DNA from: a virus | Virus record (IMG/VR): IMGVR_UViG_3300032235_000623 | Span: 1-64,000 of that record | Reading direction: 5' to 3' (one strand) | DNA: 64,000 nucleotides | Shown here: piece by piece, positions 18,344-27,316 of the stretch | How positions within the stretch are numbered: position 1 is the first letter of the stretch | Layout: each line of letters opens with the position of its first letter | Translations under genes and position numbers: made by a program | The notes under the pieces: model-generated | What the model was told of the DNA's origin: nothing | Database searches by the model: none | Seen by the model: the letters and a program-made list of their open reading frames with translations, nothing else

Positions 18344-18620
18344 AAGATTTCAGGTAAACGTAGAATTTAGGGATGACTCTGATATTATACGAATCAGAAA
18401 TCAATACGAAAACATTTTAGTTTCTGATATGAGACAAAAGGGGTATGTAAGATTACTTGACATAGATCCCGTGTTTTCGGTAGAATTTACGGGTGAGACA
18501 TGGAAGTTCTTAATGACTGTCTATGGTATATATGTTGGAAAGAAGAAGGCATGGGATTCAGAGGGAGTAGCACAGTGGAAAATCATTCCACGTACACGCC
18601 ATCGCATATCAAGTCTGTAG
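18324..18620 (+). CDS. Hypothetical replication-operon protein
   Basis: This 98-residue protein lies between helicase and primase, overlapping the helicase end by 20 bases and the primase start by 46. It has mixed alpha/beta composition (VEFRDDSDIIRI, GETWKFLMTVYGIYVG) and a basic tail. The reading frame is clean and fits the operon pattern, but I recognise no family. Confidence 0.65.
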   Translation: MLHRQIKRFQVNVEFRDDSDIIRIRNQYENILVSDMRQKGYVRLLDIDPVFSVEFTGETWKFLMTVYGIYVGKKKAWDSEGVAQWKIIPRTRHRISSL

Positions 18621-19546
18621 TTAGAAATCTTGGGTTAAATGTACTCTCCGAGTCTAATGATAACCTAAGTCTATATTGCCCATTTCATAACAACACAAAC
18701 ACATATAGCTTCAGCATAAGTGCAAGGAATGGGGCGTGGCTTTGTTTTAATCCTTCTTGCGGGGAATCTGGTTCCCTAACCGACCTGGTAAAGAAAATTC
18801 TTAATAAGAATGACTTTCAAGCTTTAAGATTTATTATGTCTCATGCAAATACTGACGACGACACCTTTGGTGAAGAGTTGCAATCTATACTTGAAGACAA
18901 GCCAGAGTTTGAAGAGTTTTCTCAAGAAACATTAGACAGGCTTCATGCAGACCTGTCAGGAAGCTACCAGGCTAAGGATTATTTTAAATCAAGAGGAATT
19001 AATGACGAGTCAATGGAACACTTTTGGCTAGGTTACTCTAATTCTATGGGTATGGTTATTACCCCAATACATAGCCCAGATGGTACTCCAGTTGGTCTAG
19101 TTGGAAGATCTATCTCTGATAAGAGATTTAAAAATAGTGTAAACTTACCAAAAAATAAAACTATGTTTAATATTCATAGGGCAAAAAAAATTGGAAGTCA
19201 TGTTATTGTAGTTGAATCAGCATTCGATGCAATTAGAGTTCACCAAGCTGGGTTTCCAAATGTTGTTGCTACTTTGGGTGGACATATATCAAAAGAAAAT
19301 ATATCCTCTCTAAATAGATATTTTAATAAAATAACAGTCATGACTGATGCAGATGAAGCAGGTAGAAAGCTTGGATCTAATATATCAGAAAGACTAAAGA
19401 ATAAAGAGGTCTTGTGGGCTTCTTATGAATATGGTAAGATATACCCACATGGTGCAAAAGATGCTGGCGATATGACAGACAATGAAATAAAGCAATGTAT
19501 CAATAATGCAGTTTCCGATATCGAATATCGATCTTGGAACCCATAG
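18575..19546 (+). CDS. DnaG-like DNA primase
   Basis: This 323-residue primase has an N-terminal CHC2 zinc finger (CPFH at about residues 36-39, then CFNPSCG at about 57-63) and a TOPRIM domain (VVESAFDA near 212 and TDADEAG near 258), which holds the metal ions for RNA primer synthesis. It is shorter than host DnaG and lacks the C-terminal helicase-binding region. I chose GTG 18575 because AGAGGGAG sits seven bases before it. It works with the DnaB helicase encoded just upstream. Confidence 0.88.
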   Translation: MENHSTYTPSHIKSVVRNLGLNVLSESNDNLSLYCPFHNNTNTYSFSISARNGAWLCFNPSCGESGSLTDLVKKILNKNDFQALRFIMSHANTDDDTFGEELQSILEDKPEFEEFSQETLDRLHADLSGSYQAKDYFKSRGINDESMEHFWLGYSNSMGMVITPIHSPDGTPVGLVGRSISDKRFKNSVNLPKNKTMFNIHRAKKIGSHVIVVESAFDAIRVHQAGFPNVVATLGGHISKENISSLNRYFNKITVMTDADEAGRKLGSNISERLKNKEVLWASYEYGKIYPHGAKDAGDMTDNEIKQCINNAVSDIEYRSWNP

Positions 19547-19592
19547 TATAAAGTAATAGATGGATATATACCATCAAGTATAAGGAGAAAAA

Positions 19593-20270
19593 ATGGGTAT
19601 CGTAAAAGGTCTAAAAGATCTAAACAAAGCACTCGATAAGCCGCAGTCTAGCGGTGGCGAAGGTTCAAAGGCACGTTGGCTAAAGTTGGAGGATGGCGAA
19701 AGCATCAAAATTCGTTTTCTTCAGGAGCTCGATCCAGATTCACCAGAGTATAGTGATGCACTAGGTCTAGGTTTTATTGCCGTAGAGCACACAAATCCAA
19801 AGGACTATCGACGCAAAGCATTATGCTCAATGGATGACCAAGGCAAATGCTGGGGATGCGAACAGCATCGCAGGGACTACAAGGCTGGATGGAAGGGTCG
19901 TTCTAGGCTGTATATCAATGTATTAGTTGATGACGGTAAGGAAGATCCATACGTCGCAGTACTATCACAGGGTAGCAGTGGCAAGACAATCACTCCTACA
20001 GTAATTGAGTATGCTGGAGAAATGGGCTCAATTACAAATCTTATGTGGCGCATTAAGCGTTCAGGAACCAAAACAGATACAAGCTATACAATCATCCCTC
20101 TTGCAAAAGATGAAACAAAGTTTGATTATTCTGCACTAGAGCTTTATAAGCTTGAAGAGGTTGCTATTCGTGATTTGCCATATACAGAGCAAGAGGCTTT
20201 CTTTAACGGAGAAGGCGGACAAGACGGAAATGATGAATCAGATTCTACATCTAGTACTGTAGACTGGTAA
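19593..20270 (+). CDS. Single-stranded DNA-binding protein (phage type)
   Basis: In this 225-residue protein the middle is an OB-fold-like stretch with a zinc-type cluster (CSMDDQGKCWGCEQH at about residues 78-92), as in T4 gp32-like and actinophage SSB proteins. The C-terminus is acidic and ends in DW, the tail by which SSBs recruit other replication proteins. A GGAG site precedes the ATG. It lies between primase and polymerase, fitting the role of coating unwound DNA. Confidence 0.75.
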   Translation: MGIVKGLKDLNKALDKPQSSGGEGSKARWLKLEDGESIKIRFLQELDPDSPEYSDALGLGFIAVEHTNPKDYRRKALCSMDDQGKCWGCEQHRRDYKAGWKGRSRLYINVLVDDGKEDPYVAVLSQGSSGKTITPTVIEYAGEMGSITNLMWRIKRSGTKTDTSYTIIPLAKDETKFDYSALELYKLEEVAIRDLPYTEQEAFFNGEGGQDGNDESDSTSSTVDW

Positions 20271-20290
20271 TATAAGGGAGGCGGAGAGTT

Positions 20291-23200
20291 ATGTCATTTG
20301 TACACCTGCATGTGCATTCTTATTATTCTTTAATGGATGGGCTTAACTCTCCTGCCGAACTTGCTCAGGCAGCAAAAGATGCAGGACAAAAAGCTTTAGC
20401 TATAACAGATCATGGCACATTATCTTCACACAGAGATTTTCAAAAAGCTTGTGCCGATATTGGAATCAAGCCTATCCTTGGAGTTGAAGCATACATATCA
20501 CCAACAGATAGATTTGACCGCTCTTCTAAAACGGACAAGTCTATTCAGGCTTATAACCACATCATCCTACTGGCTAAGAATCAAGTAGGTTTAAATAATA
20601 TTCATGCATTGCAGGAGATAGCATGGAATGAAGGTTTTTATCACAAGCCACGTATTGATAGAGAGGTGTTGAAAGAATATGCAGAAGGTATTATCGTACT
20701 TAGCGGATGTCTCAATGGGCTTATTAGTAAAGCTATTGAACGCCAGGAGTTCTCGGAAGCAAAACTTATACTCAAAGATTTTAAGCAAACTTTTGGTGAA
20801 GATTTTTACATTGAGGTACAATCCCATAACCCGAAAGAAATAAACTCAAAGCTTTTAGAGTTAGCAGACGAATTAAATATTAAAGCCGTAGCAACTGGAG
20901 ATGCTCACTTTGCTAAGGGTGAGGATAAGGTTATTGAAGAAGCTATGCTAATCTTATCAACAAACCCTAAGATGGATAAAGATGCTACATTCGAGATGTC
21001 AAAGCAAATGAATGATATCTTAGATAGATTTAATTATATGTACCCAGATAGAAGAATCTCTTTTCAAGACTACAATTTGTTTATTCAAACAAGAGAAGAG
21101 ATAGAAAATGATTTTAATTTAAACTCAGTATCTAGAACTGATATCTATGATAATACCCTAGAGATTGCAGATAAGGTTGGCGAATATGAGTTCTATCAAA
21201 ACCTAGACTTGCTTCCTGTACCAAAAACTAATGCAGACAAAAAGCTACAAGAAATGGCAGAGTCTGGACTATCTAAGCTTGGTTTGTCTGGTATGCAAGA
21301 GTATGATGATAGACTAAAAGAAGAGCTGTCTATTATTAAAGATAAAAAGTTTGCTTCTTATTTTCTTGTAGTTGCCGATATGATTAACTGGGCTAAGTCA
21401 GAAAAAATACTTGTTGGACCAGGACGTGGTTCTGCAGCAGGCTCGCTAGTCTGTTATGCATTAGGAATAACAGACGTAGATCCAATTAAGTATGGACTGC
21501 TATTTTTTAGATTTATTAATCCAGAACGTAACGATTTCCCAGATATTGATACAGATTTTGAAGATAGACGTAGAAAAGAAGTTAAGGATTATTTAAAGAA
21601 AAAGTTTAAGCACGTAGCCTCGATTTCTACATTTACATATTTTAAAGATAAAGGTGTAGTTCGTGATGCTGCACGAGTTTTCATGGTACCTCTGGGCGAT
21701 GTAAATAAAGCTTTAAAGTCAGTAGATACTTTTGAAGACTATTTGGATTCTCCAAATACAAAAGAATTCAGATCTAAGTACCCAGAGGTAACTTGGCTTG
21801 CAGAAAGACTTCGTGGAAAGATTAGATCTGTAGGTGTGCATGCTGCAGGAGTTGTTGTTGCTAAGGACGATATCAGAAAGTATGCTCCAATAGAGTCTCG
21901 TGAAGACTCACAGGATAAGGTGTCAGGAAGAATACCAGTTGTAGCGTATGATATGGACACAGTTGCTGATATTGGTCTTATTAAGCTAGATGCATTAGGA
22001 CTTAAAACATTATCAGTTATTTCTGATACATTAAAGTCAATTAAAGAAAGAGCGAATAAAGATATTGTTTTGTCTTCTATTCCATTAAATGATGAAACAG
22101 TTTATAAGACTTTAAATGAAGGGTATACGAAGGGTGTATTTCAGGCAGAAGCAACTCCATATACAAACCTATTAATAAAGATGGGAGTTAGTTCATTTGA
22201 AGATTTAGCTGCATCAAATGCATTGGTAAGGCCAGGAGCCATGAACACTGTAGGTGCTTCATATATTGCAAGAAAAAATGGCCAAGAAGCTGTTTCGTAT
22301 GTACATCCCATCATGAAGCCTTTTACAGAAAATACATATGGTGTTATTATATATCAAGAGCAGGTTATGCAGGCTTGTGTACACCTAGGAGGGATGAGTT
22401 GGTCTGAAGCTGATAAGGTTCGTAAGATCATCGGTAAGAAAAAAGATGCAAGAGAGTTCGACCAATTCAAAGATAAATTTATTGATGGCGCTTCAAAGCA
22501 CATTTCTAAGAAGGAGGCGGAGTCGCTTTGGCATACATTTGAGGCTCATGCTGGCTATTCCTTTAACCGTTCTCATGCTGTTGCTTATTCTATGCTCAGC
22601 TATTATACTGCTTGGCTTAAGTCCTATTATCCTCTTGAGTTCATGTTTTCAGTACTTAAAAATGAAAACGATAAGAATGCAAAAACAGAATATCTGATTG
22701 AAGCAAAAAGATTAGGCATCAAGGTAATGCTTCCTCATATCAATGAGTCTGATATTTATTTTTCATTAAAGAAAGATGGAATTATATTTGGACTTGCAGA
22801 AGTAAAATTTATTTCAGATAATATTGCTAACAAAATTATTGAAAAAAGACCTTTTGCTAACTATAATGATTTTATATCGCAAGCTTCTAAAAAGGGTAGC
22901 GGTATTAATTCAAGAGCTGTCTCTGCATTAAATTCAATTGGCGGTGCTGCATTCGAGGACAACCCTAGAAGTGGCAAAGAGTCTGATAATTATTATGAGT
23001 ATCTAGGCATACCATCATTCAACCTAGACTCCATACCACCTAGAATTAAAGCACAGGCTAGACCTATTGAAGAATTTGATGAGCTAGGATCTTTTGTAAT
23101 GTTTGGTATGGTTAAAAATATTAAAAGAGGAAATGGCTGGGCTAGAGTTGAGCTAGTAGATGAGAGCGGATCCATAGGACTATTCCATCATGAGCAAACA

Positions 23201-23560
23201 CAGATAGAAACTAATCAGATGTACTTCATCCTTGTCGGTGATAATAGAATATCTAGATACGTAAAGGTTTCAGATATTAAGCCAGATTCAGAAGATCTTT
23301 TTGTGCAGTACCTATACAGAAAGCAGTACGATTTAGAGGAAGACCAGATGTACGTGGTTAACTTTAATCCATATAAAACTAAACAAGGAAAAACTATGTC
23401 ACACATTGTTATGTGTGATAAAAATAAAAAATTGACCAGAGCTATTGCATTTCCATCAATGTATAAAACAACTTTGGCAAAGATGAGAGAAGGAATGACT
23501 TGTACACCAGTACTGTCAAAATTAGATGATGGAACACTTATGATAAAGGAGATAAAATGA
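20291..23560 (+). CDS. dnaE: DNA polymerase III alpha subunit (DnaE-type)
   Basis: This 1089-residue replicative C-family polymerase starts with an N-terminal PHP domain (HLHVHSYYSLMDG, residues about 5-17). The polymerase palm follows, with PGRGSAAGS near 376 and DIDTDFEDRRR near 419, which carries catalytic aspartates. A tandem HhH and OB domain occupy the C-terminus. The length is close to bacterial DnaE, so it is a full polymerase. AGGGAGGCGGAG lies before the ATG. It uses the helicase, primase and SSB encoded upstream, making this phage partly self-sufficient for replication. Confidence 0.95.
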   Translation: MSFVHLHVHSYYSLMDGLNSPAELAQAAKDAGQKALAITDHGTLSSHRDFQKACADIGIKPILGVEAYISPTDRFDRSSKTDKSIQAYNHIILLAKNQVGLNNIHALQEIAWNEGFYHKPRIDREVLKEYAEGIIVLSGCLNGLISKAIERQEFSEAKLILKDFKQTFGEDFYIEVQSHNPKEINSKLLELADELNIKAVATGDAHFAKGEDKVIEEAMLILSTNPKMDKDATFEMSKQMNDILDRFNYMYPDRRISFQDYNLFIQTREEIENDFNLNSVSRTDIYDNTLEIADKVGEYEFYQNLDLLPVPKTNADKKLQEMAESGLSKLGLSGMQEYDDRLKEELSIIKDKKFASYFLVVADMINWAKSEKILVGPGRGSAAGSLVCYALGITDVDPIKYGLLFFRFINPERNDFPDIDTDFEDRRRKEVKDYLKKKFKHVASISTFTYFKDKGVVRDAARVFMVPLGDVNKALKSVDTFEDYLDSPNTKEFRSKYPEVTWLAERLRGKIRSVGVHAAGVVVAKDDIRKYAPIESREDSQDKVSGRIPVVAYDMDTVADIGLIKLDALGLKTLSVISDTLKSIKERANKDIVLSSIPLNDETVYKTLNEGYTKGVFQAEATPYTNLLIKMGVSSFEDLAASNALVRPGAMNTVGASYIARKNGQEAVSYVHPIMKPFTENTYGVIIYQEQVMQACVHLGGMSWSEADKVRKIIGKKKDAREFDQFKDKFIDGASKHISKKEAESLWHTFEAHAGYSFNRSHAVAYSMLSYYTAWLKSYYPLEFMFSVLKNENDKNAKTEYLIEAKRLGIKVMLPHINESDIYFSLKKDGIIFGLAEVKFISDNIANKIIEKRPFANYNDFISQASKKGSGINSRAVSALNSIGGAAFEDNPRSGKESDNYYEYLGIPSFNLDSIPPRIKAQARPIEEFDELGSFVMFGMVKNIKRGNGWARVELVDESGSIGLFHHEQTQIETNQMYFILVGDNRISRYVKVSDIKPDSEDLFVQYLYRKQYDLEEDQMYVVNFNPYKTKQGKTMSHIVMCDKNKKLTRAIAFPSMYKTTLAKMREGMTCTPVLSKLDDGTLMIKEIK

Positions 23561-23760
23561 GTGAGGATAAGTTAAACGAAGTTATGCAATTGATGAGCGC
23601 ATCACGTATCTTGGTTTCTATTTTAGAACAGATTGGACCTATATCTGTTCCGACAGAAAAGTTTATGTCTGCAAATAAAAATGACAGAGACCTAGCTGTT
23701 AATTATAATGAAGAAACTTTGTCTTTTGAATTTAGCTTAACGGAGAAGACAGATGGATAA
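23557..23760 (+). CDS. Hypothetical small protein
   Basis: This 67-residue protein overlaps the polymerase stop (ATGA) and the MazG start by eight bases. Its N-terminus is helical (LNEVMQLMSASRILVSILEQIG) and its C-terminus is charged. The tight coupling implies coexpression with the polymerase. No family is recognised. Confidence 0.65.
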   Translation: MSEDKLNEVMQLMSASRILVSILEQIGPISVPTEKFMSANKNDRDLAVNYNEETLSFEFSLTEKTDG

Positions 23761-24094
23761 TGTTTTAAATGAATACGGACTAGACGCATTAGCTGCAGTG
23801 CTTCATGAAATTGCAAAAGAAAAAGGATTTTGGGATGGTGAGGTAACTCATGATAAGGTCGGGAATAAGCTTGCTCTAGTGCATTCAGAAGTTACTGAGG
23901 TTTTAGAGGCTATTCGTAAAAATAAAGGCTCTCAGGAAATTGTAGAAGAGATGGCAGATATTATTATTAGATTACTTGATCTTTATGCTGCGATGAGAAA
24001 TGAAGATATGATCTTGCATAGCTTAGAAGAAATGCTAGAAAAGAAAATTGAAAAAAATAAAGAGAGGCCAAAGCTTCACGGCAATTTGTTTTAA
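23753..24094 (+). CDS. mazG: MazG-like nucleotide pyrophosphohydrolase
   Basis: This 113-residue MazG/all-alpha NTP pyrophosphatase has the four-helix pattern with HSEVTEVLEAIRK (the E-x-x-E metal motif), EEMADIIIRLLDL and a C-terminal KNKERPKLHG. Such enzymes hydrolyse NTPs to NMPs and pyrophosphate. In phages they tune the nucleotide pool and may lower host (p)ppGpp signalling. It is encoded between the polymerase and RecA. Confidence 0.8.
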   Translation: MDNVLNEYGLDALAAVLHEIAKEKGFWDGEVTHDKVGNKLALVHSEVTEVLEAIRKNKGSQEIVEEMADIIIRLLDLYAAMRNEDMILHSLEEMLEKKIEKNKERPKLHGNLF

Positions 24095-24103
24095 TGGTAT
24101 ACT
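24095..24103 (+). promoter_or_regulatory. Extended -10 promoter for recA
   Basis: TGGTATACT (24095-24103), with TTCACG 17 bases upstream of the TATACT (24075-24080). Transcription would begin near 24110, and AAAGAGAGAAG is the ribosome site for ATG 24124. Confidence 0.6.
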
Positions 24104-24123
24104 TTAGGTAAAGAGAGAAGAAT

Positions 24124-25128
24124 ATGACAATTGTATTAGATGAAATTCTAGCTAAGCTAGATCCAAAAACAAGAAATAGAGTGCAATCTGCACAAAGCGT
24201 AAAGGTTGAAAAACAAGTTACACCCAGCATCGGATTAAACATGGCCTTAAAGGGTGGGCTTGGTTATGGCAGGCAGGTACTAGTTTGGGGAAACAAGTCT
24301 GCAGGAAAGTCTTCGTTTTGTTTGCAGATGATAGCTATTGCACAAAAAGAAGGAAAGACATGTGCATGGATTGATGCTGAGGCTTCTTATGACCAAGCAT
24401 GGGCAGAGGCTTTGGGAGTAGATTCTTCTGCTCTAATATATTCACCAGCAAAAACAGTAAATGACATGGTAGATGTTGCAACCAAGTTAATGGATGCTGG
24501 TGTTGATATGATAGTAGTAGATTCAATATCTGCACTACTGCCAGCAATTTATTTTGAAAAAGATGGAAATGAAATGAAGGATTTGCAAGATACAAAGCAA
24601 ATCGGCGCTGAAGCAAAGGATATGACCCACGCAGTCAAAATGTTAAATTATGCAAACAAAAACACATTACTTGTTCTCATCTCTCAACAACGAAATCAAT
24701 TTGGATCTATGCATGCTAGTCACATCCCAACAGGTGGCATGGCAGTCAAGTTCTTTTCTTCAACCGTCATTAAGCTCTGGTCTTCTGAGGCTGAGGCTAA
24801 TGCTATTAAGGCTGGCGTTAAAGTTGGCGACAAAATTATCGAACAAAGAGTTGGACGGCCAGTTAACTGGATTATTGATTACAACAAACTCGGCCCCCCA
24901 AATTTATCAGGACAGTATGACTTTTACTACCAAGGGGAAACTCTTGGTGTAGATAGAGTTGGAGAAACTCTTGATGTCGCAGAGATGTGTGGAATTGTAG
25001 AAAAGGGTGGAGCATGGTATACAGTCAATGGAGAACGTTTTCAAGGACGTGCAAAGGCTGTCGCATATTTAAGAGAAAATCCAGATGTTGTAGACAGCTT
25101 AATTGGAGAGATAAATGCCAAATCTTAA
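24124..25128 (+). CDS. recA: Phage RecA/UvsX-like recombinase
   Basis: This 334-residue protein contains Walker A GNKSAGKSS (about residues 56-64), the DAEASYDQAWAEALGV segment that follows the MAW-type region of RecA, VDSISAL (Walker B) and the ISQQRNQFG L2-like loop. It would form filaments on single-stranded DNA and promote strand exchange in recombination-dependent replication and repair. It is close to bacterial RecA in length but diverged. It has its own promoter. Partners are the SSB, the RecB-like nuclease and RuvC encoded nearby. Confidence 0.93.
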   Translation: MTIVLDEILAKLDPKTRNRVQSAQSVKVEKQVTPSIGLNMALKGGLGYGRQVLVWGNKSAGKSSFCLQMIAIAQKEGKTCAWIDAEASYDQAWAEALGVDSSALIYSPAKTVNDMVDVATKLMDAGVDMIVVDSISALLPAIYFEKDGNEMKDLQDTKQIGAEAKDMTHAVKMLNYANKNTLLVLISQQRNQFGSMHASHIPTGGMAVKFFSSTVIKLWSSEAEANAIKAGVKVGDKIIEQRVGRPVNWIIDYNKLGPPNLSGQYDFYYQGETLGVDRVGETLDVAEMCGIVEKGGAWYTVNGERFQGRAKAVAYLRENPDVVDSLIGEINAKS

Positions 25129-25303
25129 TGAATTTTTTCATAAGCCAGAAATTCTTCATAAAGAAAATTTGGAAAAGATAACTGGAATTAAGCCGTGTGG
25201 CAAGTGTAAGCTTGATGCCGAAGAAGCTTTCTGGGATCCAGCTACGCTAACTATGACCTGGAAGTGTCCAGAGGGTCATGATAATCAATACAAGGTCAGT
25301 TAA
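25115..25303 (+). CDS. Small zinc-ribbon protein
   Basis: This 62-residue protein carries CGKC and a later CPEGH, giving a possible Cys3His metal site. It overlaps the recA end by 14 bases and the next start by one. Function unknown; a nucleic-acid binding helper in the recombination operon is plausible. Confidence 0.7.
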   Translation: MPNLNEFFHKPEILHKENLEKITGIKPCGKCKLDAEEAFWDPATLTMTWKCPEGHDNQYKVS

Positions 25304-25608
25304 TGTCAGAAAGATCTGAAGTTAAACGTGATGGAGCTAAGGCTCAAAAAAATAGTGGACGAGGTGATTATCAAAAAGGCGATGCAAAATGGAAAAGTTT
25401 TGTAGTTGATTATAAAGAGGCTTCTAAGTCATTTACATTAAACAAACCAGTATGGTCAAAGATATGCACAGACACATTTAAGGTCAGTAGAGACATGCAC
25501 CCAGCATTAAAAATTATTATAGGAGAAGATTCCAAGGTTAGACTTGGAATTATTGAGTGGAGTGTATTAGAAGAGCTAATGCAATTTTGGGAGGATAACC
25601 ATGATTAA
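25303..25608 (+). CDS. Putative PD-(D/E)XK-like small nuclease or resolvase-like protein
   Basis: This 101-residue protein has a conserved layout: GRGDYQKGDAKWKSFVVDYK, then SFTLNKPVW and LKIIIGEDSKVRLGII. It matches small phage proteins with a GD...DxK arrangement (here GD followed by VVDYK), as in the PD-(D/E)XK nuclease fold used by Holliday-junction resolvases. The likely catalytic residues are Asp of GD, Asp of VVDYK and its Lys. Nuclease function is inferred from this motif and the recombination-gene setting; no activity is shown. Confidence 0.5.
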   Translation: MSERSEVKRDGAKAQKNSGRGDYQKGDAKWKSFVVDYKEASKSFTLNKPVWSKICTDTFKVSRDMHPALKIIIGEDSKVRLGIIEWSVLEELMQFWEDNHD

Positions 25609-25759
25609 AGAGATTTTATTAACAACATTAACTGGAGCAGGAGTTGGAGCAGTGTTTGCTTTATTTAAGTTACCAGTACCAGCTCCACCAGTATTTGCTG
25701 GCGTCATGGGTATTGTAGGCTTGTGGCTTGGGTATGGATTAATTGCGAGATCATTGTAA
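25601..25759 (+). CDS. XapX-domain membrane protein
   Basis: This 52-residue protein has two hydrophobic helices separated by FKLPVPAPPVFAGV. This matches the XapX domain, a small bacterial and phage membrane protein signature of the form LPVPAPPxxAG...GLWLGY. It overlaps both neighbours by a few bases. The biological role of XapX proteins is unknown. Confidence 0.8.
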   Translation: MIKEILLTTLTGAGVGAVFALFKLPVPAPPVFAGVMGIVGLWLGYGLIARSL

Positions 25760-25863
25760 TGACTACTTTTTTATTAGGATTAATGATTGGATTTATAATT
25801 GGATATCCAATTGGATTGTTTATAGATAAGTTAGACAAGAGGATTAAAAATGGCAGAAGATAA
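25759..25863 (+). CDS. Small single-pass membrane protein
   Basis: This 34-residue protein starts ATG inside the preceding stop (TAATG). One transmembrane helix (FLLGLMIGFIIGYPIGLFI) is followed by a charged KLDKRIKNGRR tail pointing to the cytoplasm. It is one of three tiny membrane proteins in this operon, which might act together at the membrane. Confidence 0.65.
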   Translation: MTTFLLGLMIGFIIGYPIGLFIDKLDKRIKNGRR

Positions 25864-26188
25864 AAATACTTTAGAGCTAATTAGCACAATTACTGAATTC
25901 AATGATCTACATGACTTTATGAAAGACGAGCACCTGGATAAAGCCATGGCTATAGTTGTTAAGCTACTTATGAACCCAGATGTTCCATCTGCAAAGGCAC
26001 CACATCTTATTATGGAATTGCAGGCAATGTCAACTAAGTTTGCTGTTCTTGCCTCAGTATATTCAACTATCGCAAAAGACAAAGCTGGTACAGAAAACAA
26101 TAATAAAAAGAACATTTATTATTCAGTAAAGGAGTCTATAGACAAACTTGTAGATGCACTTAAGTATGTCGTTAGGTATAATTCATGA
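25850..26188 (+). CDS. Hypothetical helical protein
   Basis: This 112-residue protein has amphipathic helices (DLHDFMKDEHLDKAMAIVVKLL, then AMSTKFAVLASVYSTIAKD) and ends YYSVKESIDKLVDALKYVV. It is coupled to both neighbours. It resembles small phage proteins that lie between recombination genes; no function is known. Confidence 0.65.
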   Translation: MAEDKNTLELISTITEFNDLHDFMKDEHLDKAMAIVVKLLMNPDVPSAKAPHLIMELQAMSTKFAVLASVYSTIAKDKAGTENNNKKNIYYSVKESIDKLVDALKYVVRYNS

Positions 26189-26262
26189 ATTGGATACAGG
26201 CAGCAATTATATTTGGTCCCATTATTGTTTTATTGGTGGCTTTTTGGGAGGACATTAAATAA
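26185..26262 (+). CDS. Tiny membrane protein
   Basis: This is a 25-residue protein consisting almost entirely of one hydrophobic helix (WIQAAIIFGPIIVLLVAFW) plus EDIK. It is overlapped at both ends (ATGA and TAATG), which favours a real gene over chance. A third small membrane component in the operon. Confidence 0.6.
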   Translation: MNWIQAAIIFGPIIVLLVAFWEDIK

Positions 26263-27029
26263 TGGGTAGAGATATAGTAAATAATTTAAAGTTTAAAAAG
26301 ATAAGCGGAAACTTTGATACATCATTATTTTCTAAAATGTTAGATGATGCGTATAGATCTACAAAAAAAATAGATGAGGTTAGAACAAAAAATAGTTTTA
26401 GTCCAAGTAGTTTTGGTTATGGTTACGGAAATTGTCCTAGGTATTGGTACTTAGCATTCTCTGGCGCAATGTTTATAGATAATAATGACGCAATAGCAAT
26501 TGCAAATATGTCTCAAGGTACGCAAGCACACGAAAGACTTCAGTCTATAATTGAAAAAACTGGAACTTTAAAGTATGAAGAATTAGAAATTAAAAATGAA
26601 TACCCGCCAATTAGAGGATTTATTGATCTAATCCTAGACTGGAATGGGGAAGAGGTTGTCGGAGAAATTAAAACTGCAAAACAAGAAGTTTGGGATACTA
26701 AGCAGGCTGAGATGGAGCCATCTGCAAACCATTTACTTCAGCTATTGACTTATATGAAGCTTAGGAATGCCAAAGAAGGCTTTTTGATGTATGAAAATAA
26801 AAATACACAAGAACTTCTTCTTATTCCAGTTCATATGAATGAGAAAAATATTGCTAAGATTGATGGTTTATTTATTTGGCTGCAAGAAGTTTATGATAAC
26901 TTTAAGGATGGCGGTCTCCCAATGAGACCATTTAAGAAGACTTCTTCTGCATGTAAGTATTGTCCTATAAGGAAGCATTGCTGGGATTCTGAAGTTGGAG
27001 AGGTTCAGATAGAGCCTTATGAGGTATAA
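26262..27029 (+). CDS. RecB/Cas4-like PD-(D/E)XK nuclease
   Basis: This 255-residue protein shows the exonuclease core RGFIDLILDW (D) near 118 and VGEIKTAK (E-x-K) near 134. One Cys (NCPRYW, about 58) plus a C-terminal CKYCPIRKHC cluster near 230 would hold an iron-sulfur cluster, as in Cas4/AddB-type nucleases. It probably trims DNA ends in recombination or replication, working with RecA. It starts TAATG-overlapped with the preceding tiny membrane gene. Confidence 0.85.
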   Translation: MGRDIVNNLKFKKISGNFDTSLFSKMLDDAYRSTKKIDEVRTKNSFSPSSFGYGYGNCPRYWYLAFSGAMFIDNNDAIAIANMSQGTQAHERLQSIIEKTGTLKYEELEIKNEYPPIRGFIDLILDWNGEEVVGEIKTAKQEVWDTKQAEMEPSANHLLQLLTYMKLRNAKEGFLMYENKNTQELLLIPVHMNEKNIAKIDGLFIWLQEVYDNFKDGGLPMRPFKKTSSACKYCPIRKHCWDSEVGEVQIEPYEV

Positions 27030-27031
27030 AA

Positions 27032-27316
27032 TTGATATGCTCTAATAAGGAATGCTCAAAAGATTTTGATGCTAAGACCCATAATCAAAAATATTGTTCC
27101 GATGACTGTTGCAGGGTTGCAACAAATAAAAAGATTATGGAAAAATATTATGAAAAAAAAGCAATACGGAATGGTGCAAAAAGATTATGTCGTTCGTGTA
27201 AAGCAAGCCTAAGCAGATATAATTCAGAAAATATATGCTCTCTGTGCCTTAAATCAATAAAATCAAAACATAATAACAATATATTGGAGGCATTAAATGA
27301 GTCTGGCATCTCTTAA
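27032..27316 (+). CDS. Zinc-binding small protein
   Basis: This 94-residue protein appears to start at TTG 27032. It has two clusters: CSNKEC followed by CSDDCC, and CRSCKAS followed by CSLC. This is a zinc-ribbon-like layout with eight or nine cysteines. The stop overlaps the RuvC start by 20 bases. It probably binds DNA or RNA; family not identified. Confidence 0.6.
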   Translation: MICSNKECSKDFDAKTHNQKYCSDDCCRVATNKKIMEKYYEKKAIRNGAKRLCRSCKASLSRYNSENICSLCLKSIKSKHNNNILEALNESGIS